DNA of 64,000 nucleotides, from positions 1 to 64,000 of the forward strand of contig CAXXYG010000021.1 in assembly GCA_963666575.2 (NCBI GenBank), given 5' to 3'. Made by a program: the position numbers and the translations under genes. Below, in pieces: positions 56,679 through 64,000 of the stretch (its first letter is position 1; every line of letters starts with the position of its first letter). This DNA comes from JABMQB01 sp963666575. Its GTDB lineage: Bacteria > Bacteroidota > Bacteroidia > Bacteroidales > Prolixibacteraceae. The notes below the pieces were generated by a model that worked only from the letters and a program-made list of their open reading frames with translations, did no database searches and was not told the DNA's origin.

Positions 56679-57710
56679 TTATCTTTTTGAAATAATGATT
56701 TGAGGTTTAACTTCTTTATCGTAATTGTGTACTATCCTACAATCGACATGGCTAGCAACTCCAATCAGCCTGAATATTTCTTGGTAGCTTTCATTCTTTA
56801 TAGTGCCCGAAAAAATAGATTTGTATATCTCTGGATCGGTGATCTGTATGTCTACATTATACCATCTTCTCAGTTTTTCAAGCACAACATTCATTGGTGA
56901 ATTACGGAATATGAGTTTCCCGTCTTTCCATGATGAATAAACAGAAGCATCAACAAGACTTAGGTTCATTGCAGTATTATCGGTTAAATTAAAAGTAGCT
57001 CTTTCTCCAGGTTTCATTGTATAAAAGAACGATTCAGATTCCTGTAATGTAAGTTCAACCTTGCCTGATTCAAGCACAACAGCAATCTCATCTTCTTCAG
57101 AATATGAATTCACGTCGAATTTTGTACCCAGTACTTTAACTATCAGACCATTTGCTTGTACTGAAAAAGGGTGATTTTTTTTGTGGGTAACATGGAAGAA
57201 AGCCTGTCCATTAAGGATAACTTTTCTATTTTGACCAGAAAAATCAACAGAATAAGAAAGTGTTGTACCTGAATTTAACCAAACTATTGAACTATCGGGT
57301 AAAACGACCTTAGACCTTTGGCCGTTCTCAGTAGAAACAGATGTATATAAATTTGACCTTTCATTTGTTTTGGGGTAATCACTGGATAAGAAGTATAAAA
57401 TACCAATCATTCCTACTAAAGCAATAAATGAGGCAGCTATTCTCCAACGAAAAAGGGCCCGAGTTTTTGAATTCAGGAGGACTTTTTCTTTAAATCTTTC
57501 CAAAGCCATTTTTTTATTGAATAAATCCATCGTCTCATATTCCTGAATCAGTTTCTTATTGGAATTAATTGATTTCAACAATTCTTTGTTTTCAGAATTT
57601 TCATTCAGCCAACTATCAAGAATTATTTTCTCTTTAGCCGATTCAGAATTTGTCAAATATTTTCCAATAAATTGACCAAGTAATAGTGTCTTATGTAGAT
57701 TATTCTTCAT
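56679..57710 (-). CDS. FecR-family anti-sigma factor
   Basis: The 343-residue protein has a cytosolic N-terminal part (ILDSWLNENSENKELL), one membrane helix (RIAASFIALVGMIGILYFL, about residues 87-106), and a periplasmic FecR domain (VVLPDSSIVWLNSGTTLSYSVDF, RKVILNGQAFFHVTH, FSVQANGLIVKVLGTKFDVNSY) with a C-terminal DUF4974/STN-like domain. It passes the SusC signal to the sigma factor. Confidence 0.94.
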   Translation of the reverse strand: MKNNLHKTLLLGQFIGKYLTNSESAKEKIILDSWLNENSENKELLKSINSNKKLIQEYETMDLFNKKMALERFKEKVLLNSKTRALFRWRIAASFIALVGMIGILYFLSSDYPKTNERSNLYTSVSTENGQRSKVVLPDSSIVWLNSGTTLSYSVDFSGQNRKVILNGQAFFHVTHKKNHPFSVQANGLIVKVLGTKFDVNSYSEEDEIAVVLESGKVELTLQESESFFYTMKPGERATFNLTDNTAMNLSLVDASVYSSWKDGKLIFRNSPMNVVLEKLRRWYNVDIQITDPEIYKSIFSGTIKNESYQEIFRLIGVASHVDCRIVHNYDKEVKPQIIISKR

Positions 57711-57847
57711 CTTGTCTGAAAAATTTCTTTATATATTAATGAAAACAACTTTGCATAGAAATGGAACTACAAAAAATTATAAAAAAACTCCAACAACTAC
57801 ATATATCACTGATTACGAATAATTTGAAATATAATATTTTGTAAATA

Positions 57848-58432
57848 TTAATTTATAGACTTGTAAAAGAAGCTTTTGTTTATGGCTAACAGAAAGAGAG
57901 AAATATTACCCAATTTTGTCCGTAAAACCTTATAGGCCCTGGATTTGTGTGTTTTGACTGTGTTAATTTTTATGTTTAATTCACCTGCAATCTGTTCGTT
58001 GGAATATTCCTTTAATGATAACAATAAAACCTTTTTTTCCATTAGAGGAAGTTTATTAATTGCATCGTAAATTATTCCATTGGCTTCTTTCCGAAGAATT
58101 CCTTCCAGAAAAAATTCAGTAGATTCTATTTTAAATTGACTTTCCAGAAAATATTTTTGTTTTACTAAATCATGTTTTAAATGATTCAGGCACTTATTTC
58201 TTATTAAAGTGTAGAAATAGGCCTTTACCGAAATAAGATTGGGGAAAGTCTTTTTTTGTTCCCAAAAGGAGATAAAAACACTCTGAACAATATCTTCACA
58301 TTCATTTCTATCAGATAAATAATTAAGTGCAAACGAATTAAACCTGAGATAATTGGAATTAAAAAAATCTTCCAAATATATTTCAACATCATCATTGAAT
58401 TCAATTTTTATTTTGGTTTTATTTGTTATCAT
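57848..58432 (-). CDS. ECF RNA polymerase sigma factor
   Basis: The 194-residue protein has region 2 (YLSDRNECEDIVQSVFISFWEQ, SVKAYFYTLIRNKCLNHLKHD) and region 4 (INKLPLMEKKVLLLSLKEYSNEQIAGELNIKINTVKTHKSRAYKVLR). It belongs to the Bacteroidota FecI-like group that works with FecR and an STN-SusC, the arrangement found here. Confidence 0.95.
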   Translation of the reverse strand: MITNKTKIKIEFNDDVEIYLEDFFNSNYLRFNSFALNYLSDRNECEDIVQSVFISFWEQKKTFPNLISVKAYFYTLIRNKCLNHLKHDLVKQKYFLESQFKIESTEFFLEGILRKEANGIIYDAINKLPLMEKKVLLLSLKEYSNEQIAGELNIKINTVKTHKSRAYKVLRTKLGNISLFLLAINKSFFYKSIN

Positions 58433-58594
58433 TTACAATGAAAATTCAAATGAACTAAAGCAAATGTAGGAATTATCAATACTTAAAACTACTCTTTTTT
58501 TATGTTGCATTGATTTCATTTTGCACATACCATCTACTAATAACCATTATATCATAGCGATAAAAGAAATTAATATTTCAAAATAATTCACTGA

Positions 58595-58732
58595 ATGAAT
58601 AGGATTAAAAAGATATTAAAAGAGCGGGGAAGAACTCAAACCTGCCTGGCAGAAAAAATTGGCAAAAACTATGTGGTTGTAACTAATCATTATAACAATA
58701 AAATCAAAAATCGAGGTACCCTGTTTAGATAA
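58595..58732 (+). pseudogene. truncated XRE-family helix-turn-helix gene
   Basis: An ORF of 45 codons, MNRIKKILKERGRTQTCLAEKIG then KNYVVVTNHYNN, is the first two-thirds of an XRE/Cro HTH (RTQxxLAEKIG). It stops at TLFR where intact relatives continue with IAE. The IS200-type element lies about 50 bp downstream, so the gene is probably a remnant cut by rearrangement. It runs opposite to all neighbours. Confidence 0.6.
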
Positions 58733-58779
58733 AAAAAATAAAATGCTATAATTTGCTTCTGTTTTTTTAATTCCATAAA

Positions 58780-59322
58780 TTAATGAACTACCCCACCGCA
58801 GAGCAGCGGGGTATCGGGACACTACCATAAAGTCAGCTGACTATCTTTGTGGAGTATTTTGTATTCTTTTTCAATCCCTTGTTCTTTGACGTATTTTGAT
58901 ATTGTTGATACATTGCCAAATCGGCTTACGGTATTAACAAAATATCCATCAGTCCAAAACTCTCCTCTGCAAAGTTGCTTTTTTACTTCTGGGTATTGCC
59001 GAAATATCTCTTTCGCTATAAGACTTTTATGATCGTAATTATCTTGGTGCAACTATAGGTCGGTACACTTTGCAACAGAAAATGAACATGATTATTATCT
59101 GTGCCGATTTCCAAAAAATGTATCTGATAACGTTTAGGAATTTCAAAGCAAATGTCTTTTACCCCTTCATCCACAGTTGCATCAAAAACCGACCGCCTAT
59201 ACTTCGCTGGACAAACAAAATGATACAATAGCACCGAAACATTGTGCGATTTATGGATATATTTGCTTTTATTCATCCTCAAATATACTCATTTACGCCG
59301 CAGAGCGGCGGGGAACTAACCC
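58780..59322 (-). mobile_element. IS200/IS605-family element (tnpA only)
   Basis: A Y1 transposase gene is bracketed by subterminal hairpins typical of the family. The right-end hairpin is at 58789-58813 (TACCCC...GGGGTA, imperfect). The left-end one is at 59296-59310 (CGCCGC AGA GCGGCG, perfect 6-bp stem). Both carry the same GCTCTGCGG-like tip when read on the minus strand. Ends are approximate; such elements make no target duplication. Confidence 0.8.
58822..59282 (-). pseudogene. tnpA: IS200-type transposase TnpA, frameshifted
   Basis: Conceptual repair gives about 153 residues, the usual TnpA length. The HUH motif is in TDNNHVHFLLQSVP and the catalytic Tyr in TISKYVKEQG. One base is missing at the A run 59025-59028 (minus strand AAAA; five A would restore TIIKSLIAKEIF). 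It is inactive as read unless ribosomes slip at the A run or the base is a sequencing error. Confidence 0.85.
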
Positions 59323-59407
59323 CATAGCGATTAGAACCGTCAAGATTTAAACAAAATCATTCTTACCCAGATGGAATGATGTTTAAAATTTCAGATAGTA
59401 CGTTTTA

Positions 59408-60820
59408 CTAATTCATTAGCTTGATTATCAATTCACCAAAGAGCGTATTTGCCCAGGCAAACCATGGACGGGTATAATTCGAAGGATCGTCTTTATGAAA
59501 GGTTTCATGCATAAACCCCGTATCCGCTTCAGTGTTTCTAAGGGTATTAATGCACCATTTGATTTCCTGGTCGTCAGTGCTTGTCATGGCACGCATGATG
59601 ATACTCATTGGCCAAACCATATTATACCCCACGTGAGGACCGCCAATTCCTTCGCCGGCTTTTCCTTTGAAGAAATAGGGGTTGTCGTCACTCCAAACCA
59701 GTTTCCGGGTATTTAAATAGATTGGATCATCTTTCGCTATACATCCCAGGTATGGCAGAGCAAGCAGGCTGGGCACATTGGCGTCATCCATAAAGGTATG
59801 GTTTCCAAAACCATCCACCTCAAAAGCATATACTTTCCCATATTTAGGATGCTCAACGATGGCATACATCTGAATAGCTTCTTCCACTTCATTGGCGAGG
59901 GCTCTGCATTCGCTGGCAAACGATTGGTTTCCCGTCACTTTCTCACTAATTTCGGCCAACTGTATCAATGAAACCACAGCAAACAAATTGGAAGGAATCA
60001 AAAAACCAAAGGTGGAAGCATCATCGGAAGGACGGAATGATGAATTAATCAAACCAACCGGTTTCAACGGACGACCGTATCCTCCGTTTGATAAAGTATC
60101 CAGCTGACGTTCGGTTCTTCGTTCTAATTTATAGGGTCCAAGTCCATCCTTTCGCTGTTGCTCTTTAAACGTCTTTAAAATTAATCCGGCAGCTTTTTGC
60201 CAATCTGCATCAAATACAGATGAATCATCGGTTGTTTTCCAATAATTATATGCCAAACGAACAGTATAACACAATGAATCAATTTCCCATTTTCGCTCGT
60301 GCAAGCCGGGTTGCATATCCGTTTTATCACTCATCCAATGAACTTCGTCGTCCTTGGTTTTATTGAAAGCGTTTGCATATCGATCCAATATTACACATTG
60401 CGTTTGTCGGTTGACAACACCTGCCAACAACGATTTTAGTTCGTCGTCTTCATTTGCTAATGGAAGATATGGCCAAACCTGTGCTGAGGAGTCGCGCAGC
60501 CACATCGCATGGATGTCACCAGTAATCACAAACGTATCAGGCTTTCCATCTTTTATTTCATATTCAACAGTGGTATCCAGGGTGTTGGGGAAACAATTTT
60601 CGAACATCCAGGCTAATTTTGGATCTTTCAGTTTCGCTTTTGTTTCTGAAATAACTTTCTCTACTGCTTTAGATGTAAATTTACGTTTGCCGACGGCAGG
60701 ACGGTTACTTATGTAATTCAGCTCATTTGCAAAAGACTCCGTAAAAGCTCCAGTGCCGATCATTCCCAGACCTGCTGTAGTCAGCGTTCCGGCTTTCAAA
60801 AAATTTCTTCTTGTTGTCAT
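59408..60820 (-). CDS. GH125 exo-alpha-1,6-mannosidase
   Basis: The 470-residue protein starts with a twin-arginine leader (MTTRRNFLKAGTLTTAGLGM). It has the GH125 (formerly DUF1237) landmarks: GDIHAMWLRDSSAQVWPYL, IDSLCYTVRLAYNYWK, FRPSDDASTFGFLIPSNLFAV, MDDANVPSLLALPYL, and HETFHKDDPSNYTRPWFAWANTLFGEL in overlapping parts. It removes terminal alpha-1,6-mannose, typically from N-glycans or mannan. It follows the truncated GH92 gene by 39 bp. Confidence 0.93.
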   Translation of the reverse strand: MTTRRNFLKAGTLTTAGLGMIGTGAFTESFANELNYISNRPAVGKRKFTSKAVEKVISETKAKLKDPKLAWMFENCFPNTLDTTVEYEIKDGKPDTFVITGDIHAMWLRDSSAQVWPYLPLANEDDELKSLLAGVVNRQTQCVILDRYANAFNKTKDDEVHWMSDKTDMQPGLHERKWEIDSLCYTVRLAYNYWKTTDDSSVFDADWQKAAGLILKTFKEQQRKDGLGPYKLERRTERQLDTLSNGGYGRPLKPVGLINSSFRPSDDASTFGFLIPSNLFAVVSLIQLAEISEKVTGNQSFASECRALANEVEEAIQMYAIVEHPKYGKVYAFEVDGFGNHTFMDDANVPSLLALPYLGCIAKDDPIYLNTRKLVWSDDNPYFFKGKAGEGIGGPHVGYNMVWPMSIIMRAMTSTDDQEIKWCINTLRNTEADTGFMHETFHKDDPSNYTRPWFAWANTLFGELIIKLMN

Positions 60821-60859
60821 TAATCTATCAAATTCGTTATAATGATTTTTGTAACCAAT

Positions 60860-62154
60860 TTATTCTGTTTCAATTACAAGTTCCTTTCCCTCCAATAATT
60901 GATTATGTGAAATAAAATAGTCTTCTATAGGTTGATCTCCATACGTGATAGTTTTTATTTTCTTGCCTGAACCTCTTTTTGCAATTGTAAAACTCTTACC
61001 TCCTAAATTGAATTTAACTTGGTCAAAAATTGGCACTGAGATAATATATTCCGGGTCGGCCGGTGAATAGGTATATAGTCCTATGGCGTTGAACACATAC
61101 CATGCAGACATTTCTCCGGCATCATCCATACCTGCATAAGCTAGTTTATCAGACCCCATGTCATAATAATGGTTCATGATACTGTCAAGCACACATTGTG
61201 CCTTTTCTTGCTTGTCAATAAAGTAATAGGTATACGGAATGCTGTGACCGGGCTGATTACCATGACAGTAGTTACCAATAAATCCTGTCATGTTATGTAC
61301 TTCGTAGCCTCTCCATGGCTCAGAGAAAAGTGAGTCCAGCTTGTCCTCAACAGCCTTGTGGCTGGTATAAAGATTAATCATTCCTTCGGGGTCGTGAGGA
61401 GCAAAGAATAAAGCATTCCATGCATTAGCTTCTCTATACATATATTGATAATAAGGATAATAAGGATCGAAGTCTTTAATCCAACTGCCGTCATCTATAC
61501 GACCACGCCAAAAACCTGTGCTCTGATCGAACACTTTCTTATAGTTATCCGAACGTTCCATTAAAGTCTGGTAGTTCTCGTCATCACCAAGTTCTTTTGC
61601 AATCAAAGCAGTAGCATAGTCATCATATGCATATTCCATTGTTTTAGTTACTGCACCCTTATATTCGTCCCAGAAAGGCACATTAACAGTATCCTTTTCA
61701 GCAATCCATCCCCTTTCCAAATATTCATCCAAATATGGCCTTCCGCCCCTGCCAGGTACAAATGCGTTTTTCAGTAACAACTGGTAGGCACGGTTAAGAT
61801 CGAAATCTTTTATTCCGCGCAAGTAACTACCGGCTACAAATGCTGATGCATGGTCTCCATGGAAAAATGTAGGCATATAGCCACCTCGCTTCTCCCCCTT
61901 ATCTATAATGGATTTTATCACATCAAGGGTTACATCCGGTGAGATCATACCCAATAGAATCAGCTTATTACGGTAATCATCCCAAAACGAGGGGTCGGTG
62001 TATTTATTAAAACCATTGTTTACCACTTGCCCACGTTCATCCGTATATTCATAGTTGACATCACTGCGTAAGGCCGGCCACAAGAACGAGCGGTATAAAC
62101 AAGAGTAAAACAAACTCTTTTCGCGTTCAGTGCCACCCTCAACATTAATCTTGC
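60860..62154 (-). pseudogene. GH92 alpha-mannosidase, 5' part removed by IS21
   Basis: About 430 residues of a GH92 exo-alpha-mannosidase remain (usual length about 740): SKINVEGGTEREKSLFYSCLYRS, PDVTLDVIKSIIDKGEKRGGYMP, MEYAYDDYATALIAKELGD, and AGMDDAGEMSAWYVFNAIGLY, the catalytic-domain signatures. The signal peptide and N-terminal beta domain are lacking. The frame continues into the IS end (MVYFWTELLVYFSVEIN), which is IS-derived. The 5' half may lie beyond the element outside the window. Without a leader the remnant is probably non-functional. Confidence 0.88.
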
Positions 62155-62225
62155 TGTTTATTTCAACCGAAAAGTATACCAGTAGTTCAGTCCAAAAGTA
62201 TACCATTTTAATTAAATAAAAAAGG

Positions 62226-62267
62226 CAGTACTCTTCTGATCGGGGTACCCCGATCAGAAGAGTACTG
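62226..62267. repeat. perfect 42-bp palindrome in the IS21 end
   Basis: CAGTACTCTTCTGATCGGGG is followed by TA and its exact reverse complement. It lies between the terminal repeats and the istB stop. A transcript from either side would fold a very stable hairpin; it may act as a terminator shielding the element. Confidence 0.9.
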
Positions 62268-62294
62268 GTGCCCGGATTTTTTGTTGCTGATTTT

Positions 62295-63056
62295 TCATTT
62301 TTTCATCATTTCAGTAGTTTCCCTTAAGCGGTACGATTCACCATTCATGTTTACCAGATGTGCTTTGTGTGTTAACCGATCTACTAAAGCGGCAGTGAGT
62401 ACCGGATCACCGAAGATCTCCTCCCATCGGTCGAATCCCAGGTTAGTGGTAATGACCGTTGACTTGCGGCCTGCCCGAAGCGAGAGGTGGTTGAACAGCA
62501 ATTCGGCTCCTTGTTTATCAAAAGAGATATAGCCAAACTCATCACAGATGACCAAATCATATTTTTCAAACCTCAATTCCATTTGCCTTAGTGCCCTCTG
62601 TGCATGCGATTCACGTAGTTGGGTAAGCAATCGGTGAACAGTTGTAAAATAAACTTTATACCCTTGCAAACAGGCTTTCAACCCAAGCCCGGTAGCAATA
62701 TGAGTTTTGCCAGTCCCCGGATTTCCTGCCAGTATGATATTTCGTCCGGAAGCTACAAAGTCAAGCCGTTCGAGTAAGGTAAGTTTCTCTGCTGCATCAA
62801 CCGGGAGTAAATCACGCTTTAAATCGTGCAGGTATAGTTTGGCAGGAAAACCAGCCTGCCTGACCTGTGCTTTTTTTCGGTTTTCTAAGCGGGTATCATA
62901 TTCCCGTTCCATTAGCCGTAAAAGGAATGTTTCATAGTCAGCACCATCTTTGGCCGACTCCTGTGCCACTTGTTCAAACTCACTGCGGAAAGCAGGTAAC
63001 CGGAGTTCTTTGCTGTACCGGATAATTTGTTCTTTTATTTCGCTTTGTAGTTTCAT
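62295..63056 (-). CDS. istB: IS21-family helper ATPase IstB
   Basis: The 253-residue protein has an AAA+ domain: GNPGTGKTHIATGLG (Walker A), LVICDEFGYI (Walker B), and STVITTNLGFDRWEEIFGD with DRLTHKAHLVNM near the end. It selects target DNA for IstA. It starts 12 bp after the istA stop. Confidence 0.95.
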   Translation of the reverse strand: MKLQSEIKEQIIRYSKELRLPAFRSEFEQVAQESAKDGADYETFLLRLMEREYDTRLENRKKAQVRQAGFPAKLYLHDLKRDLLPVDAAEKLTLLERLDFVASGRNIILAGNPGTGKTHIATGLGLKACLQGYKVYFTTVHRLLTQLRESHAQRALRQMELRFEKYDLVICDEFGYISFDKQGAELLFNHLSLRAGRKSTVITTNLGFDRWEEIFGDPVLTAALVDRLTHKAHLVNMNGESYRLRETTEMMKK

Positions 63057-63068
63057 CTTTGTTCAGGA

Positions 63069-64000
63069 TTAATTCATTAATGCCGTAATTTGTTTGAGTT
63101 GTTTTTGAGCCATATAAGCCGTCTGGCTATTTACGGCTGCCGGTTTGGCACTTTCCCCGGGTTTATTGCCCAGAAGAGCCGTTAGCTTCTCTGTTGTTAC
63201 ACTTTGGGTGCAAAGACGGACCAACCGCAACACGGTGGCTTCCAGATTTTCTTCACTAATTTTATTTTGGCGGCAATAATGGAGCAGGCCGATAAAGTCG
63301 CGTGGGGCATTAAGGTAATATTGCCGATATAGTTCTTTCAGGTATGGGCTGCAGGCCAAGGCAACACTTCCATCCAAAGCCCCGGGCTTTTGCCTGAGGG
63401 TATCCAGATAATGTTCAATGGAGATGACCCACTGATGTTTTCCATAATCACGCACATGAGTTGCTACTTGTTTGTTCTCGAAGTAAACTTCAATTTTATG
63501 GCTAAATATTTTAACATCGACAAAACACCCGGCCAGCTTGTCAGATACCGAATAATGGTTGGTACAGTAGCTGAACGTGGCATATTTATCGATCCTCAGT
63601 TGCACGGAATCAGAACATGCCAATGGCCCGGAGTATTGCCATAAGAGGCCTTTCTCATCAGCAAACATCTCCATGGCAGTGCGTCCGCTTAATTGCTGTT
63701 TACTGTTGTTTAATCTGGTGATAATTAGCCCCAGGTATTTTTCGGCTTCTTCCAGATTGGCAAAATCGCTTTTAAAACCAAATGCTTTTCTGCGGATGTA
63801 TTCTACACTGCGCTCAACATGCCCTTTTTCGTTACCGCTGTAGGCATTACAAAAACGGTGGCTAAACTGGTAATGCCCTTTCATCTGAAGCAATGCCCTG
63901 GTGGGCTCTTTCTCGTGTTTGCCAATAAATTTGGCTACCGCAACGCGCATATTGTCATAAACCATCTGGTGGTAAACACCACCTATGTGTTCAAAAAATG
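63069..64000 (-). CDS. istA: IS21-family transposase IstA, C-terminal part
   Basis: The frame is open to the window edge, so the N terminus and HTH are outside. The visible part holds HIGGVYHQMVYDNMRVAVAKF and FCNAYSGNEKGHVERSVEYIRR, including the last acidic residue (Glu) of the DDE catalytic triad, then the C-terminal domain. The ATG at 63965 is internal. Confidence 0.93.
   Translation of the reverse strand, partial: FFEHIGGVYHQMVYDNMRVAVAKFIGKHEKEPTRALLQMKGHYQFSHRFCNAYSGNEKGHVERSVEYIRRKAFGFKSDFANLEEAEKYLGLIITRLNNSKQQLSGRTAMEMFADEKGLLWQYSGPLACSDSVQLRIDKYATFSYCTNHYSVSDKLAGCFVDVKIFSHKIEVYFENKQVATHVRDYGKHQWVISIEHYLDTLRQKPGALDGSVALACSPYLKELYRQYYLNAPRDFIGLLHYCRQNKISEENLEATVLRLVRLCTQSVTTEKLTALLGNKPGESAKPAAVNSQTAYMAQKQLKQITALMN

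Larger units (their letters stand above)
62155..64000 (-). mobile_element. IS21-family insertion sequence, right part
   Basis: istB and the C-terminal part of istA run to the window edge. The end inside GH92 begins about 62155 (TGTTTATTTCAACCG). It carries two copies of AAAAGTATACCA (near 62169 and 62193), the multiple terminal transposase-binding repeats expected of IS21 elements. The exact boundary and target duplication need the other end. Confidence 0.85.

Noticed and set aside
58616..58828. A minus-strand ORF of 70 codons next to IS200
   Set aside because: It reads through the IS hairpin, has no family pattern, and is antisense to the XRE remnant.
58553..59335. ATAGCGAT repeated on both sides of the IS200-type element as a possible target duplication
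   Set aside because: The family does not make target duplications, the repeats are not at the element ends, and an 8-mer match is likely by chance.

Overview
The window is chromosomal DNA from a Bacteroidota bacterium, probably class Bacteroidia and perhaps near Marinilabiliales or Prolixibacteraceae (the order is a guess). Evidence: SusC/SusD pair with ECF sigma and FecR, type IX secretion C-terminal tails, DUF5916 and DUF4465 proteins, AT-rich DNA, and promoters of the TTTG-N19-TAnnTTTG type (clearest before rpsF). Most of it is ordinary core genome. Coding sequence is intact over roughly 50 kb, but three loci (an RHS gene, a DUF4465 gene and a TonB receptor) carry many single-base frameshifts.

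Layout. 1-2.7 kb: end of a broken RHS-repeat gene. 2.9-4.8 kb: atypical pyruvate kinase-like protein. 4.8-12.1 kb, all minus strand: class III nucleotide cyclase, SdiA-regulated-type propeller, a 1236-residue phosphoesterase/kinase-like/outer-membrane-barrel fusion, and an HD-Pycsar effector (PycTM) protein. 12.4-19.7 kb: T9SS-exported LRR protein, PQQ-type propeller, ArfB rescue factor, lone receiver protein, MsrB, lipoprotein and PepSY-type membrane protein, NifX-like protein and DUF134 regulator. 19.7-26.3 kb: aroC, SlyD, then a cobalamin-type locus with a B12 riboswitch on the minus strand in front of a broken double-DUF4465 protein, divergent from a broken TonB receptor. 26.2-32.7 kb: two dehydrogenases, a probable small RNA, MATE transporter, DUF5916 protein. 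32.8-36.4 kb: biotin-dependent acyl-CoA carboxylase operon. 36.5-48.8 kb: rpsF-rpsR-rplI, ridA, lptD, amidase, mlaD, dnaA, DMT transporter, yigZ, pyrBI behind a structured leader with a terminator, and tRNA-Leu(CAG).

48.9-64 kb, all minus strand, is an accessory region: carboxylesterase, MBL-fold hydrolase, SusD, SusC, FecR, ECF sigma, an IS200/IS605-type element beside a truncated XRE gene, GH125 and GH92 alpha-mannosidases. An IS21-family element (istB and partial istA, running off the window) has cut the 5' part off the GH92 gene. Together this looks like an alpha-mannoside or N-glycan utilisation locus disrupted by insertion sequences.

The most interesting signals are the pyrBI leader (a multi-stem RNA starting at the predicted transcription start and ending in a strong terminator), the phosphoesterase-barrel fusion that has lost two metal-ligand aspartates, a palindrome sitting exactly at the -33 position of the nifX-like promoter, a candidate small RNA at 28.5 kb, and the clustering of frameshifts.
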